From Levilactobacillus acidifarinae DSM 19394 = JCM 15949 (GTDB lineage: Bacteria; Bacillota; Bacilli; Lactobacillales; Lactobacillaceae): a stretch of DNA of 64,000 nt. Under the pieces are notes generated by a model, which had not been told where the DNA came from, did not search any database, and saw only the letters and a program-made list of their open reading frames with translations. Both the position numbers and the translations under genes were made by a program. Shown here piece after piece: positions 25,463 through 34,357 of the stretch. The stretch lies in the NCBI RefSeq assembly GCF_001434835.1, contig NZ_AZDV01000027.1, positions 29,856-93,855 of the forward strand. The letters run 5' to 3'. Every line of letters begins with the position of its first letter. Within the stretch, counting starts at the first letter, position 1.

Positions 25463-25471
25463 TGCTATAAT
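25463..25471 (+). promoter_or_regulatory. Extended -10 promoter of the secA2 operon
   Basis: TGCTATAAT is a perfect extended -10 element about 57 bases before secA2. The hexamer 17 bases upstream (CCTTTA) is a poor -35, as is usual for TGn-dependent promoters. Confidence 0.6.
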
Positions 25472-25527
25472 TGGAATTACCGATTACCGCTAAATCAGAA
25501 GAATCTTATTGATTCGGATGGAAAGAA

Positions 25528-27936
25528 ATGAGTAGGATGCCATTCTCACATAACCGAACGCCTGAGAGGTACAAGCGACAGATGCGGGCCGTCACTGCGT
25601 TGGCCCCTAAGTATCGGGCCATGTCCGACGACGACTTAAAAGCCCAAACCGATATTTTCCGCCAGCAGTTGGCCCAGGGAAAGTCACTCGACTCCCTAAA
25701 AATCGCCGCGTACGCCGTTGTTCGTGAAGCCGACCAACGGGTTTTAGGCATGTTCCCGTTTGACGTCCAAGTCTTAGGTGCCCTCGTCATGCAAGACGGC
25801 AACGTTGCCGAGATGAAGACCGGTGAAGGAAAGACCCTGACCGCCACCATGCCCATGTACTTAAACGGGCTGACGGGCAGCGGTAACTTTCTGGTCACCG
25901 CTAACGAATACCTAGCTTACCGGGACGCCCAGAAGATGGGCCGCGTTTACCGTTGGCTCGGCCTTACCGCCGTTCCCGGAGTGGCCCCGGCCGGTGGTGA
26001 TCCGCACGACCGGAATCTCCAAGAGATCTACCGCGCCGACATTGTGTACACCACCAACTCGACGCTAGGCTTCGACTATTTAATGGATAATTTAGCCGGC
26101 TCCGCCAGTGAACGGTTCCTCCAAGGCTTCCACTTCGCCCTGCTCGACGAAATCGACGCGGTTCTGCTCGACTCGGCCCAGATGCCCCTCATCATTTCCG
26201 GGGCACCGCGGGTCCGGTCCAACCTCTTTGGAATTGCCGATCAAGTGATTTGTCTTCTCCGGCAAAACATCGACTTTGAGCGGAGTAACGACCATAAAAA
26301 GGTCTGGTTCACCCCTAAGGGCATCGCCCACATGGAAGAATACCTTGGCCTTAGTGACCTACTGACGGCCCCTCACCGGACGTTGTACCGCCACTTGGTC
26401 TTAGCGTTAAAGGCGCACCAAACCCTCACCCGCGACCGGGACTACGTGGTCGACGAGGACGGGGTTTCTTTGCTGGACCTCTCAAACGGCCGCAAGCTTG
26501 CCGGGATGAAGCTCGAAGCCGGCCTGCATCAAGCACTGGAAGCCAAGGAACAGATGCCCGTGTCGAACCAGACCCGGACCATGGCCTCCATCACGTTTCA
26601 AAATCTCTTTCGGATGTTCAGTCACCTGAGTGGGATGACCGGGACCGCGATGACCGATGCCGCCGAGCTACAGGAAACCTACCGGCTGTCGGTCGTGCCG
26701 ATTCCGACCAACAAACCGTCCCAACGGCTCGACTTGCCCGACCAACTCTTCATGAGTACCGACCGGAAACTAGAAAGTGCCGTAAAGATGGTTAAACAAG
26801 CCTACAACGTGGGGCGGCCCGTGCTGATCGAAACCGGTTCGGTCTCCTTATCTAACCTCTTTTCCCGGATTCTCTTGCGAGAAGAGATTCCCCACAACCT
26901 TTTAAACGCCCGTAGTGTGGCCAAGGAGGCCATGATCGTCAAGGAAGCCGGTCAACCCGGTGCCGTGACCGTGGCCACTTCCATGGCCGGCCGGGGGACC
27001 GACATCAAGTTGGGCCCGGGCGTCGAAGAACTCGGGGGATTGCTCGTCGTCGGGACCGAACGGATGAACTCCGCGCGAGTCGACAACCAGTTACGGGGCC
27101 GGGCCGGCCGCCAAGGCGCCCCCGGCGAAAGCGTCTTTTTAGTTTCTATCGAGGATTCCATTCTCTTGGAACACGGCCCCAAGTGGCTCCGGCGGTACCG
27201 GCGGCGGTTAGATGACGCCAAGCGTCACCGTTCCGCGGACCGGCCGGCTAAGCCCATCCGTAAGCCATTTCTCACCCGCCACCGCTTCAAACACTTGATC
27301 ACCCAGGCACAACACAACGCCGAAAAGGATGACCGTCAGGCGCGGAATCAAACCTTACAATATTCCGAAATTATGCGGGTTCAACGGGACACCATCTACC
27401 AGACACGTCAAGAAATTATGACGCGCAAGGATCTGACCCCATTAATGGGGAGTGTCTTTCGGATGGCGGCACAGACCTTCACCCAGAAGCATCCCCACGC
27501 CACGCGGAGCGAATTAGCCGATTACGTGCTGAACACCATCGATAACCACCTGGTCGTCGCCGACGTGATCGACCAGAACTGGCACGCTGATCGTCCCAAG
27601 GAGACCGGACCCTTCTTACAAAAGCTTATGGTCGATCACTTAGCCCAGAAATTTACGGACATTAACGATGATCAGCAGATTTACTTCGAACGAATGTGTC
27701 TGCTGAAGTCGCTGGACAACGCCTGGATCGATCAGGTCGACATGCTGCAACAGTTACGGCAAATCGCCACCAACCGTAGCACCGCCCAACACGATCCGTT
27801 ACTGGAATACCTGAAGGACGGACGTAAGGCCTTCGGTGAAATGAAACAAGACTTTGCCCGCGATGCCGTGCGGAACCTACTGTTGTCCGAATTCGAGTTC
27901 AAGCCCGACGGCTCCATCGACGTGACGTACCCGTAA
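25528..27936 (+). CDS. secA2: Accessory Sec translocase ATPase SecA2
   Basis: The motor ATPase that drives export of the Ser-rich glycoprotein adhesin across the membrane. The 802-residue product has the SecA DEAD-type motor: Walker A GEGKT at residues 99-103, DEID at 207-210, the AGRGTDIKLG and QLRGRAGRQG helicase motifs near 490-525, and the helical wing and scaffold region after that. It lacks the Cys-rich zinc-binding tail of housekeeping SecA and is shorter, as expected for SecA2. The SD GGAAAG is only two bases from the first ATG but 11 from the ATG at 25537, so the true start may be Met4. It is the first gene of a six-gene operon. The next gene is 74 bases on, and no secY2 lies in that gap. 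Confidence 0.95.
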   Translation: MSRMPFSHNRTPERYKRQMRAVTALAPKYRAMSDDDLKAQTDIFRQQLAQGKSLDSLKIAAYAVVREADQRVLGMFPFDVQVLGALVMQDGNVAEMKTGEGKTLTATMPMYLNGLTGSGNFLVTANEYLAYRDAQKMGRVYRWLGLTAVPGVAPAGGDPHDRNLQEIYRADIVYTTNSTLGFDYLMDNLAGSASERFLQGFHFALLDEIDAVLLDSAQMPLIISGAPRVRSNLFGIADQVICLLRQNIDFERSNDHKKVWFTPKGIAHMEEYLGLSDLLTAPHRTLYRHLVLALKAHQTLTRDRDYVVDEDGVSLLDLSNGRKLAGMKLEAGLHQALEAKEQMPVSNQTRTMASITFQNLFRMFSHLSGMTGTAMTDAAELQETYRLSVVPIPTNKPSQRLDLPDQLFMSTDRKLESAVKMVKQAYNVGRPVLIETGSVSLSNLFSRILLREEIPHNLLNARSVAKEAMIVKEAGQPGAVTVATSMAGRGTDIKLGPGVEELGGLLVVGTERMNSARVDNQLRGRAGRQGAPGESVFLVSIEDSILLEHGPKWLRRYRRRLDDAKRHRSADRPAKPIRKPFLTRHRFKHLITQAQHNAEKDDRQARNQTLQYSEIMRVQRDTIYQTRQEIMTRKDLTPLMGSVFRMAAQTFTQKHPHATRSELADYVLNTIDNHLVVADVIDQNWHADRPKETGPFLQKLMVDHLAQKFTDINDDQQIYFERMCLLKSLDNAWIDQVDMLQQLRQIATNRSTAQHDPLLEYLKDGRKAFGEMKQDFARDAVRNLLLSEFEFKPDGSIDVTYP

Positions 27937-28010
27937 ACCGGGGCTCATGACGTTGTTATCTTTATAACTCATAAATAATCGATTTAATGGCTCACTCAGG
28001 AGGTGTCACG

Positions 28011-29609
28011 ATGACTGTGATTATTCCGGCGTGGTCTCGCGACGCGCTCAGACTGGCCGATACGCCAGTCGTTAAATTAGCCCGGCTCTTCATTGACAAT
28101 CAAGTTCCCGTCGAACTCTTGCTACTACAACCGCTGCCGTGGTTACGCTATCAGTTACAAACCAACCAATTAACCTCGCTTTCCTGGTGGAACGTTTTCG
28201 ACGACCTGCAACAGGTCCACCAAGCGACGGGCCTACCGTTAGGTCTAGAAGACCTGGCCCTGCCCCGCGGAACTCAATTCGTCTACTTAAGTGACACGGT
28301 GCTACTACAACGCGCCGGCCAGCTTTACGGTGAAGTTCACTTTCACCCGGCCGGCTTTGTCAGTTGGGTCGAAATGACCGACGAAACCGGACAACGAACC
28401 GTCAAGGTCTACGACGATCGTGGCTTCTGTTCCACGTTAACCGTCTACAACCACCGGGGACAACGGTTGGAAACCCGCTGGTTCGCCCCGGATACCCATC
28501 CCGTCATGCGGCGCTTGACCGATAATCAGATTCAGTTGCTCGCCGCGGACGGTACCACCCAGCGGGTCTACAAGTCGCTAGACGCATTGATCGCCGAACG
28601 GACTCAGGCCCACCTCGCCCAACGGTCCGACCTCTTGATCAGTGACGCTAACCCGGGTACCGCCACTATTTTAACCCAGCTCGCCCAGCATCATCGCATC
28701 GCCTACCTCCTATCCACTCAGATGGCGCCAACCTTACCGGAAGACCTCTTGGGGGCCGTCGAACGGGTCATCGTGCCGACCACCCAGATGATTACCAAGT
28801 TCAAGGACGTTAACGCTAATCTGGGAACGCCGGTAGAAGCCGTCTCCCCCTACGCCACCACGTTTGCGCTGGGGAACAGTACGGAATTACCCGAGACAAC
28901 GGTGGTTTGGGCCGTCAATCATTTAACGACGACCGCCCAAACCGTGGTGGCTCACCAGATCCTCGCCTGGTTGGCTAAAGACGAGCACCACTACCTGACG
29001 ACCATCGTCACATCTCAAGCCGCCATCAAAAAAACCACTACGCTCCTCCGGCAACAAATCTTATCGTTAGCCGGGATTCCCCTCGAATCCCCCACGGCCC
29101 AACTCCTGCAGGGGCTCCTAATCCAGCTTCAGCAGAAACAAGCCGTCGACCGCGACCAGTTGCCCCCCGAGGTCTTAAAAGTCCTCGATCAACTCTTACG
29201 TATTCAGGTCCTTTATCGGCTCAACGACCAACAACGCCAGCGGATCTTGGGTGCGGCCCGGGTCCTCGTCGACCTGGGAGCCATGCCGGACCTGCAACTC
29301 CAGATTGCCGCAATCAGCGCCGGTATCCCGCAAATCAACACGACGACCACCGGTTACGTGCGCAACCACCAAAACGGGTTGATCATCACCCAGCTACGCA
29401 AGTTAACGCCCGCCTTAGACTATTACTTAGGAACGCTAGCGCATTGGAACGAAAGCTTAGTGGCCACCATCAGTTCTCTAGAAAACCTTGCTGAACCGAA
29501 ACTTTTGGCCTATTGGAAGGAGGTTATCATCCATGGCGAACAGTCATCAAATGCCCGTGGTCCAGTTGGGCGGCCAGCCGGTGATTCAGCCGGCGCAACT
29601 CACCCCTGA
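28011..29609 (+). CDS. asp1: Accessory Sec system protein Asp1
   Basis: Part of the Asp1-Asp2-Asp3 complex that accompanies SecA2 and binds the Ser-rich substrate during export. The 532-residue product begins MTVIIPAWS and has the family's N-terminal block (LQPLPWLRYQ, SWWNVFDD near residues 40-65). Its C-terminal part (NTTTTGYVRNHQNG) has a glycosyltransferase-B-like fold in characterised homologues. The frame opens at 27987, but AGGAGGTG sits five bases before the ATG at 28011, which also gives the conserved start. The last 77 bases overlap the start of asp2. Confidence 0.9.
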   Translation: MTVIIPAWSRDALRLADTPVVKLARLFIDNQVPVELLLLQPLPWLRYQLQTNQLTSLSWWNVFDDLQQVHQATGLPLGLEDLALPRGTQFVYLSDTVLLQRAGQLYGEVHFHPAGFVSWVEMTDETGQRTVKVYDDRGFCSTLTVYNHRGQRLETRWFAPDTHPVMRRLTDNQIQLLAADGTTQRVYKSLDALIAERTQAHLAQRSDLLISDANPGTATILTQLAQHHRIAYLLSTQMAPTLPEDLLGAVERVIVPTTQMITKFKDVNANLGTPVEAVSPYATTFALGNSTELPETTVVWAVNHLTTTAQTVVAHQILAWLAKDEHHYLTTIVTSQAAIKKTTTLLRQQILSLAGIPLESPTAQLLQGLLIQLQQKQAVDRDQLPPEVLKVLDQLLRIQVLYRLNDQQRQRILGAARVLVDLGAMPDLQLQIAAISAGIPQINTTTTGYVRNHQNGLIITQLRKLTPALDYYLGTLAHWNESLVATISSLENLAEPKLLAYWKEVIIHGEQSSNARGPVGRPAGDSAGATHP

Positions 29610-31119
29610 TTTTCAGTGGTGCTACTTCCCCGACAGAGAACAGACCCGCAGCATGCCCAACACACTGCGAACCCCGGCCGGTTACCTGCTACCGTTTTGG
29701 CGCAATGCCTTGTTCCTCCTTTCCTTCGACGACCCCACCTGGCACAACCTCGAAATTCTCGAGGCGTTGCCCGCTAACCACATTCTGTACGACGAGTCTG
29801 TCGAGTTGAATCCGACGGTGCGGGCCCTCTTTGACCTAAAGGGTGCCTTTGCCATCAACATGAACGACGCCGCGACCCTGACGAACACCATCAACCGTGA
29901 CTGGTTCCCCGGGCAAGATTCGTTCAAGCTCGACCATGGTAGTCTCCGGGTCTTAGGAAACTTCGAAGGAACCGTTCACCGCTTTGGCCGGTACCATCTG
30001 CAACTCACGGGTAACTTCGGCAACGCCTTTCAACCCGTCGTCATCTGGGAAACTCAGGGCTACGCCGGACGCAATCGCGATTTAACGTTCCAACCCGAAT
30101 TTCAGGCCAGTGACGAGGTCCTGGTGCGTTACCAGCTAACCCTGGTCAACCAAACCACCGATCAGCCACTCCACACCCTGACGTTTAACCCCGCCGATTA
30201 TCCTAACGGTAAGACGCTCCACCTGGGCGATACCGACTATTACTACACCCTCAGCGTCCTGGCGATGGGGCAAGGCCAACTCGACATTGGCCTCGTGCAC
30301 ATCTCGCGCGGCCGGGAGCGCTTCGGGAGCCTCTTTCCCGGCGGTCAATTTCACCATATCCCCGGCAGTCTCAACGAAAACTTCTATTCCTACTTTGACG
30401 CCGGGGACATGCAGCCCCCCCTCAACGTGTACTTCAGTGGGTTCAACATGACCGATCACTTTGAAGGGAACTTCATGATGGAACGTTTCGGGGCGCCCTT
30501 CTTACTGGTCAGCGATCCGCGTCTCAACGGGGGTGGCTTCTACGTCGGGAGCGACGCCTTTGAGCAACAGTTTGTCACCGTCATTCAAGCAACCTTGAAA
30601 CGACTGGGCTTTGCGCCCAATGACCTGGTCCTCTCCGGCATCTCCGAAGGGACCGTCGCGACCTTTTACTACGGTGCTCTACTTAAGCCCCGCGCCATCA
30701 TTGCGGGTAAGCCCCTGATCAACCTGGGAACCATGGCCACGAACGGCCGAATCAAACGGACCCAGGATTTTCAGCCTTCGTTTGACCTTCTATTGTCCCA
30801 CACCGGTGACGTAACCCCCAAAACGGCTCAACAACTCAATCAACGGGTCTGGCATCGATTCAAACAAGGCGACTTTAGCCACACCACCTTCGCCGTGGCG
30901 CACATGTACCAGGACGATTTCGATAATACGACTTTCCTGGAACTTTTCGACTGGATCACCGACGAATTCCCCCACGTGCGATTTCTCCACAAGGGCATTC
31001 TGGGCCGGCATAACGATAACACGCCGGCCGTCAACACCTGGTTTGTCAAACAGTTCCGCATGATCCTCACTTCAGAATACGGCCGCCACTTTGCCGACGA
31101 GGAGGTCGTGTCCTCATGA
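29533..31119 (+). CDS. asp2: Accessory Sec system protein Asp2, alpha/beta-hydrolase type
   Basis: The Asp2 partner of the SRRP export complex. In streptococci Asp2 also O-acetylates GlcNAc on the adhesin. The 528-residue product has a C-terminal alpha/beta-hydrolase domain with the nucleophile motif G-I-S-E-G, Ser371, in line with the catalytic Ser position of streptococcal Asp2. Conserved His residues follow in the last third (for example AHMYQDD), but I cannot assign the triad His. The start at 29533 follows AAGGAGG by about nine bases. The longer open frame from 29488 has no Shine-Dalgarno. It overlaps asp1 by 77 bases and asp3 by an ATGA. Confidence 0.9.
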   Translation: MANSHQMPVVQLGGQPVIQPAQLTPDFQWCYFPDREQTRSMPNTLRTPAGYLLPFWRNALFLLSFDDPTWHNLEILEALPANHILYDESVELNPTVRALFDLKGAFAINMNDAATLTNTINRDWFPGQDSFKLDHGSLRVLGNFEGTVHRFGRYHLQLTGNFGNAFQPVVIWETQGYAGRNRDLTFQPEFQASDEVLVRYQLTLVNQTTDQPLHTLTFNPADYPNGKTLHLGDTDYYYTLSVLAMGQGQLDIGLVHISRGRERFGSLFPGGQFHHIPGSLNENFYSYFDAGDMQPPLNVYFSGFNMTDHFEGNFMMERFGAPFLLVSDPRLNGGGFYVGSDAFEQQFVTVIQATLKRLGFAPNDLVLSGISEGTVATFYYGALLKPRAIIAGKPLINLGTMATNGRIKRTQDFQPSFDLLLSHTGDVTPKTAQQLNQRVWHRFKQGDFSHTTFAVAHMYQDDFDNTTFLELFDWITDEFPHVRFLHKGILGRHNDNTPAVNTWFVKQFRMILTSEYGRHFADEEVVSS

Positions 31120-31868
31120 GTCTTGCTTACCTACTCTTATGGCCCCGGCACCTGCACAGCACCTACGAATACGGTTGCCAAGTCAGCATGACGCCCGAAC
31201 ACGTCGTGACGTTTCGGGCGCCGCTGATGCCCCCGGGTGAAGTCATTCACGACTGGCGGTCCCACCGCAACTACGGTCTGGAACACCTGACCGCCGAACT
31301 GCCCATTCTCCAACCGGAGATGACCTACTACCTTCAAGGTAACATCACGGTCACCGGGGGCGGCGTCTACTTACGGCTAAAGTTCTTCGATTCTGAGGAT
31401 ACCGAGATCACCTCGACCATTATCGACGGGACCGCGGGTAGCTTCGAAATGCCGGTTGACGCCGTTAATTACACCCTCGAACTGGTCAACACCCACCACG
31501 AGCAAGTGATCTTTCGCTCCTTACTACTGATGGACAGTGCCACGCACGAACAACAGACGTTGACCGTCGACCAATTCACCGGAGCGGTACAGGCCTTAAC
31601 GCCCGACGCGACGGCCGCCCACGTGACCTTGGAGGTGCGGGAAGGGGCGACCAAACCGTTCGCCCTCTTACCGCACTGCAACAACCTGGTCGTGTTCGTC
31701 ACGCCCCGGCAACTCAAAGACGAGAACTGGATCAAAAAAATCACTCAAGAACGCCACACCTTCCTAGCTCACCAACCGCCCACCGACCCCGTTACCGCCG
31801 GGGTCACGGCCTGGCAGGCTAAGCAGCACTACTGGCAATCACAATCATTTCAGGAGGATCAGTCATGA
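31116..31868 (+). CDS. asp3: Accessory Sec system protein Asp3
   Basis: Third component of the Asp complex. The 250-residue product matches Asp3 at its start: LLLWPRHLHSTYEYG, then PLMPPGEVIHDW and the paired beta strands YLRLKFFDSEDTEI, which form a carbohydrate-binding-like beta fold in the family. Asp3 proteins are often about 150-300 residues, so the length is normal. The ATG overlaps the asp2 stop as ATGA and is preceded by AGGAGG, which indicates translational coupling. The stop overlaps the gtfA start by four bases. Confidence 0.9.
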   Translation: MSLAYLLLWPRHLHSTYEYGCQVSMTPEHVVTFRAPLMPPGEVIHDWRSHRNYGLEHLTAELPILQPEMTYYLQGNITVTGGGVYLRLKFFDSEDTEITSTIIDGTAGSFEMPVDAVNYTLELVNTHHEQVIFRSLLLMDSATHEQQTLTVDQFTGAVQALTPDATAAHVTLEVREGATKPFALLPHCNNLVVFVTPRQLKDENWIKKITQERHTFLAHQPPTDPVTAGVTAWQAKQHYWQSQSFQEDQS

Positions 31869-33313
31869 TATTTTTTGTGAACGGAACTATTGGCATGGGA
31901 AATTCCGGGGTTGAACACGCGGAATTTTACCGGGGAAAGGTCTTGCAGCAAGCTGGCCTCCCCTATAAATACCTCTTCTATCGGCTCAACCGCGACCTTC
32001 AGGCGCCCATGCGGCGGTGGGGACTCGCCAACGACCAAGTGATTAATATGTGGGAGTATTTCACGTTGGGGGAAGAGTACCTTTTTCACGGCGTCCAAAA
32101 GCTCCACAAACATAGTACCAAGCTGGTGATTGATTCAACGAACACTCACCGGAAACGGGATACTTACACGGAAAGCGGCCTGCACGTGGTCGATCACATG
32201 ATCAAGCACCCGGACAAGCACAAAAAAACCAACCTTTTGTTAGTTGGGTCTAACCACGTAGAAATTTTCAACATGAATACCGGTCAGAAAATGGCCAAGT
32301 TTTTATTTTACGATGATCAGCACCGGAAGGTCATCATCCGCAACATCCACCTGTACCATCAAGCCGGTGGCGAGCACCTCTTTTTCTCTAACGGGATGCA
32401 ACTGATTCGTTACTTCTTCGACCGCTTGAACTTGGCCTACAACCAGAAGAACATTTACATGATTGACCGGGGGACCGATCCCGAAGTTGCCCTGTTCAGC
32501 CGGCACTCCGACCAGCTCAAAATCGTCGACGTCATTCATGCCGACCAGCTCAACAACCGGAAAGACCCCCGTTATCCGCTGTTTAACAACTACAACGAGT
32601 ACATGCTGACCCACCTCGATCAAGTCGACAAGGTTGTGGTCTCGACGGACCAACAACGTCAAGACATGTTGGTCGACTTCCCAGACCGTGGCAACCAGAT
32701 TGTGACCATCCCCGTGGGTGGGGTGCGCGACAACCCACAGATCGACCTGCAACGCCGACCGGGTAACCCCATCAAATTCGTGACGGCCTCACGGTTAGCC
32801 GTTGAAAAGCACGTGGACTTCATCGTTAAGGCCCTGGTTAAACTTCACGACGAAGACGGGGTCAACCTGACCCTCGATATCTTCGGGGCCGGTGAGGAAG
32901 AAAAACGCATCAAGCAGGCCATCGAAGACGGTAAGGCGGGCGATTACATCACCATGCGTGGCCAATCCGCCACGTTGGATCAGGAGTACCCGAAGTTTGA
33001 CGCCTACGTGTCCGGGTCCTACTCCGAAGGCTTTGGGTTGACCTACATCGAAGCCATGAACGCTGGGCTCCCCATCATCACGTTTAACGCCCGTTTTGGG
33101 GCCCAGGACCTGGTCGATGACGGTCAGACCGGTTACCTCGCAGACTTTAACCGCGAAGATGCCGACTACAGTGTTGGTCAACTTCACCAGGCGCTTCAAA
33201 AGTTTATGGCCGCCGATTACGGCACATTACGGGCCAACACGGCTAAGAAGATTGCACGTTACCAAGATCACGTGATCGCGGAAGATTGGAGGAAGTTAGT
33301 CGATGCGCTATGA
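31865..33313 (+). CDS. gtfA: Accessory Sec glycosyltransferase GtfA (O-GlcNAc transferase, GT4)
   Basis: Adds the first sugar (GlcNAc in studied species; some lactobacilli differ) to Ser/Thr of the adhesin in the cytoplasm, together with GtfB. The 482-residue GT-B enzyme begins MIFFVNGTIGMGNSGVEHAEFYR. It shows the sugar-nucleotide-binding C-domain, with ASRLAVEKHVDF near residue 305 and the EX7E-type motif SEGFGLTYIEAMNAG near 390. Length is typical. AGGAGG lies seven bases upstream of the ATG, inside asp3. The last 11 bases overlap gtfB. The sugar specificity cannot be read from the sequence. Confidence 0.93.
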   Translation: MIFFVNGTIGMGNSGVEHAEFYRGKVLQQAGLPYKYLFYRLNRDLQAPMRRWGLANDQVINMWEYFTLGEEYLFHGVQKLHKHSTKLVIDSTNTHRKRDTYTESGLHVVDHMIKHPDKHKKTNLLLVGSNHVEIFNMNTGQKMAKFLFYDDQHRKVIIRNIHLYHQAGGEHLFFSNGMQLIRYFFDRLNLAYNQKNIYMIDRGTDPEVALFSRHSDQLKIVDVIHADQLNNRKDPRYPLFNNYNEYMLTHLDQVDKVVVSTDQQRQDMLVDFPDRGNQIVTIPVGGVRDNPQIDLQRRPGNPIKFVTASRLAVEKHVDFIVKALVKLHDEDGVNLTLDIFGAGEEEKRIKQAIEDGKAGDYITMRGQSATLDQEYPKFDAYVSGSYSEGFGLTYIEAMNAGLPIITFNARFGAQDLVDDGQTGYLADFNREDADYSVGQLHQALQKFMAADYGTLRANTAKKIARYQDHVIAEDWRKLVDAL

Positions 33314-34175
33314 ATTAGTTAATGGTGTCCACACCAACATGGACATTTGGCAACAGGAAAAGAAACTCTTACAGGCGGAGAAACTCCACCTACTCTCCAT
33401 TGGGTCGGCCCCCAACTTTGCGGGCACGATGAAGCAGGAAGGGATTAAGCACAGCGTTAACCTGTACGACTACATCACCAAACGGACCATCTACAATCCC
33501 GACGATTACCTCTTCTTTAACCGCGCACCAGTTCCGGACGGCACCAACATCTTGATGAACGCCGACGGTTATTTGGCGCTCGAATACGACGGTGCCCCGA
33601 TTGGTCAGATGAAGCTCTACCCCAACACCAACCGGGCGGTCAAGGAAATCGACTATTTCAACCCGGACGGTTCTAACGACATGATTGAGGAATACGCCAC
33701 CGACGGGCGCCAGTACACGCAATTATTGTACGACGAAGGCAAGCCACAGGAATTCGATTTCTTGAACCTTCAGGGTCAGCCCGTCATTCGGTATTACTAC
33801 TACGAAGACGTCCTCAACTACATCACCATCGAAGATCCCGAGACCCAAGACGTTCTGGAACACTACGACAACTTGAACGAATTCATCTGTCAACAGGTAG
33901 CCAAGTTGTTAACGGTTCAAGATCAGGTCACGGTCTGCTACATGGGGATGGAAATGATGGCCCTTCGTTACGCGAAGTCGCACAACATTCTGCGCCTTTC
34001 CGAAGACCCCATCGACGAACAAGGTGAGGTCCGCGGGAACCTGCTCGGGATTTTAAACAACGACATTCAATACATTCAGGAAGTTCAGATGACCCAGGCC
34101 GCTTACAACGCGCTGGCGTTACGGAACATTCCCCTCGACAAAGCTAAAGTCGTCGCCGAATTAGACAACGACTAG
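33303..34175 (+). CDS. gtfB: GtfB-like accessory Sec glycosylation chaperone, short form
   Basis: GtfB is the non-catalytic partner of GtfA: it binds the acceptor polypeptide and activates GtfA. This 290-residue product has the family-like N-terminal beta-rich portion (an alternating Asp/Tyr pattern, for example IDYFNPDGSNDM and YYYYEDVLNYITIED). It ends soon after a single Rossmann-like segment near residue 210 (VTVCYMGMEMMALRY). Studied GtfB proteins are about 440 residues, so roughly the C-terminal third is missing. A clean TAG and then a terminator follow, and I see no remnant in the next 180 bases. The start overlaps gtfA by 11 bases. Position and composition make GtfB the best call. Confidence 0.8.
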   Translation: MRYELVNGVHTNMDIWQQEKKLLQAEKLHLLSIGSAPNFAGTMKQEGIKHSVNLYDYITKRTIYNPDDYLFFNRAPVPDGTNILMNADGYLALEYDGAPIGQMKLYPNTNRAVKEIDYFNPDGSNDMIEEYATDGRQYTQLLYDEGKPQEFDFLNLQGQPVIRYYYYEDVLNYITIEDPETQDVLEHYDNLNEFICQQVAKLLTVQDQVTVCYMGMEMMALRYAKSHNILRLSEDPIDEQGEVRGNLLGILNNDIQYIQEVQMTQAAYNALALRNIPLDKAKVVAELDND

Positions 34176-34223
34176 GCCTGGTTTCAATCAACCAGGTACC
34201 TCCTCACAACGTTAGCCTATAAG

Positions 34224-34263
34224 AAACGGGATTTCGCGAAAAATTCGTGAAGTCCCGTTTTTT
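34224..34263 (+). terminator. Terminator of the secA2-gtfB operon
   Basis: Long hairpin AAACGGGATTTCGCGAA / TTCGTGAAGTCCCGTTT with wobble pairs, followed by T6. It sits 48 bases after gtfB, between convergent operons. Confidence 0.85.
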
Positions 34264-34357
34264 GACTCATCTTTTTAATGATGTTATCGGTCAGTTTGTA
34301 GAGCATTTATCGGCCATTACCAGCCGGAAGGTGACCAGTTTCAGTCCCTAAGCATTC

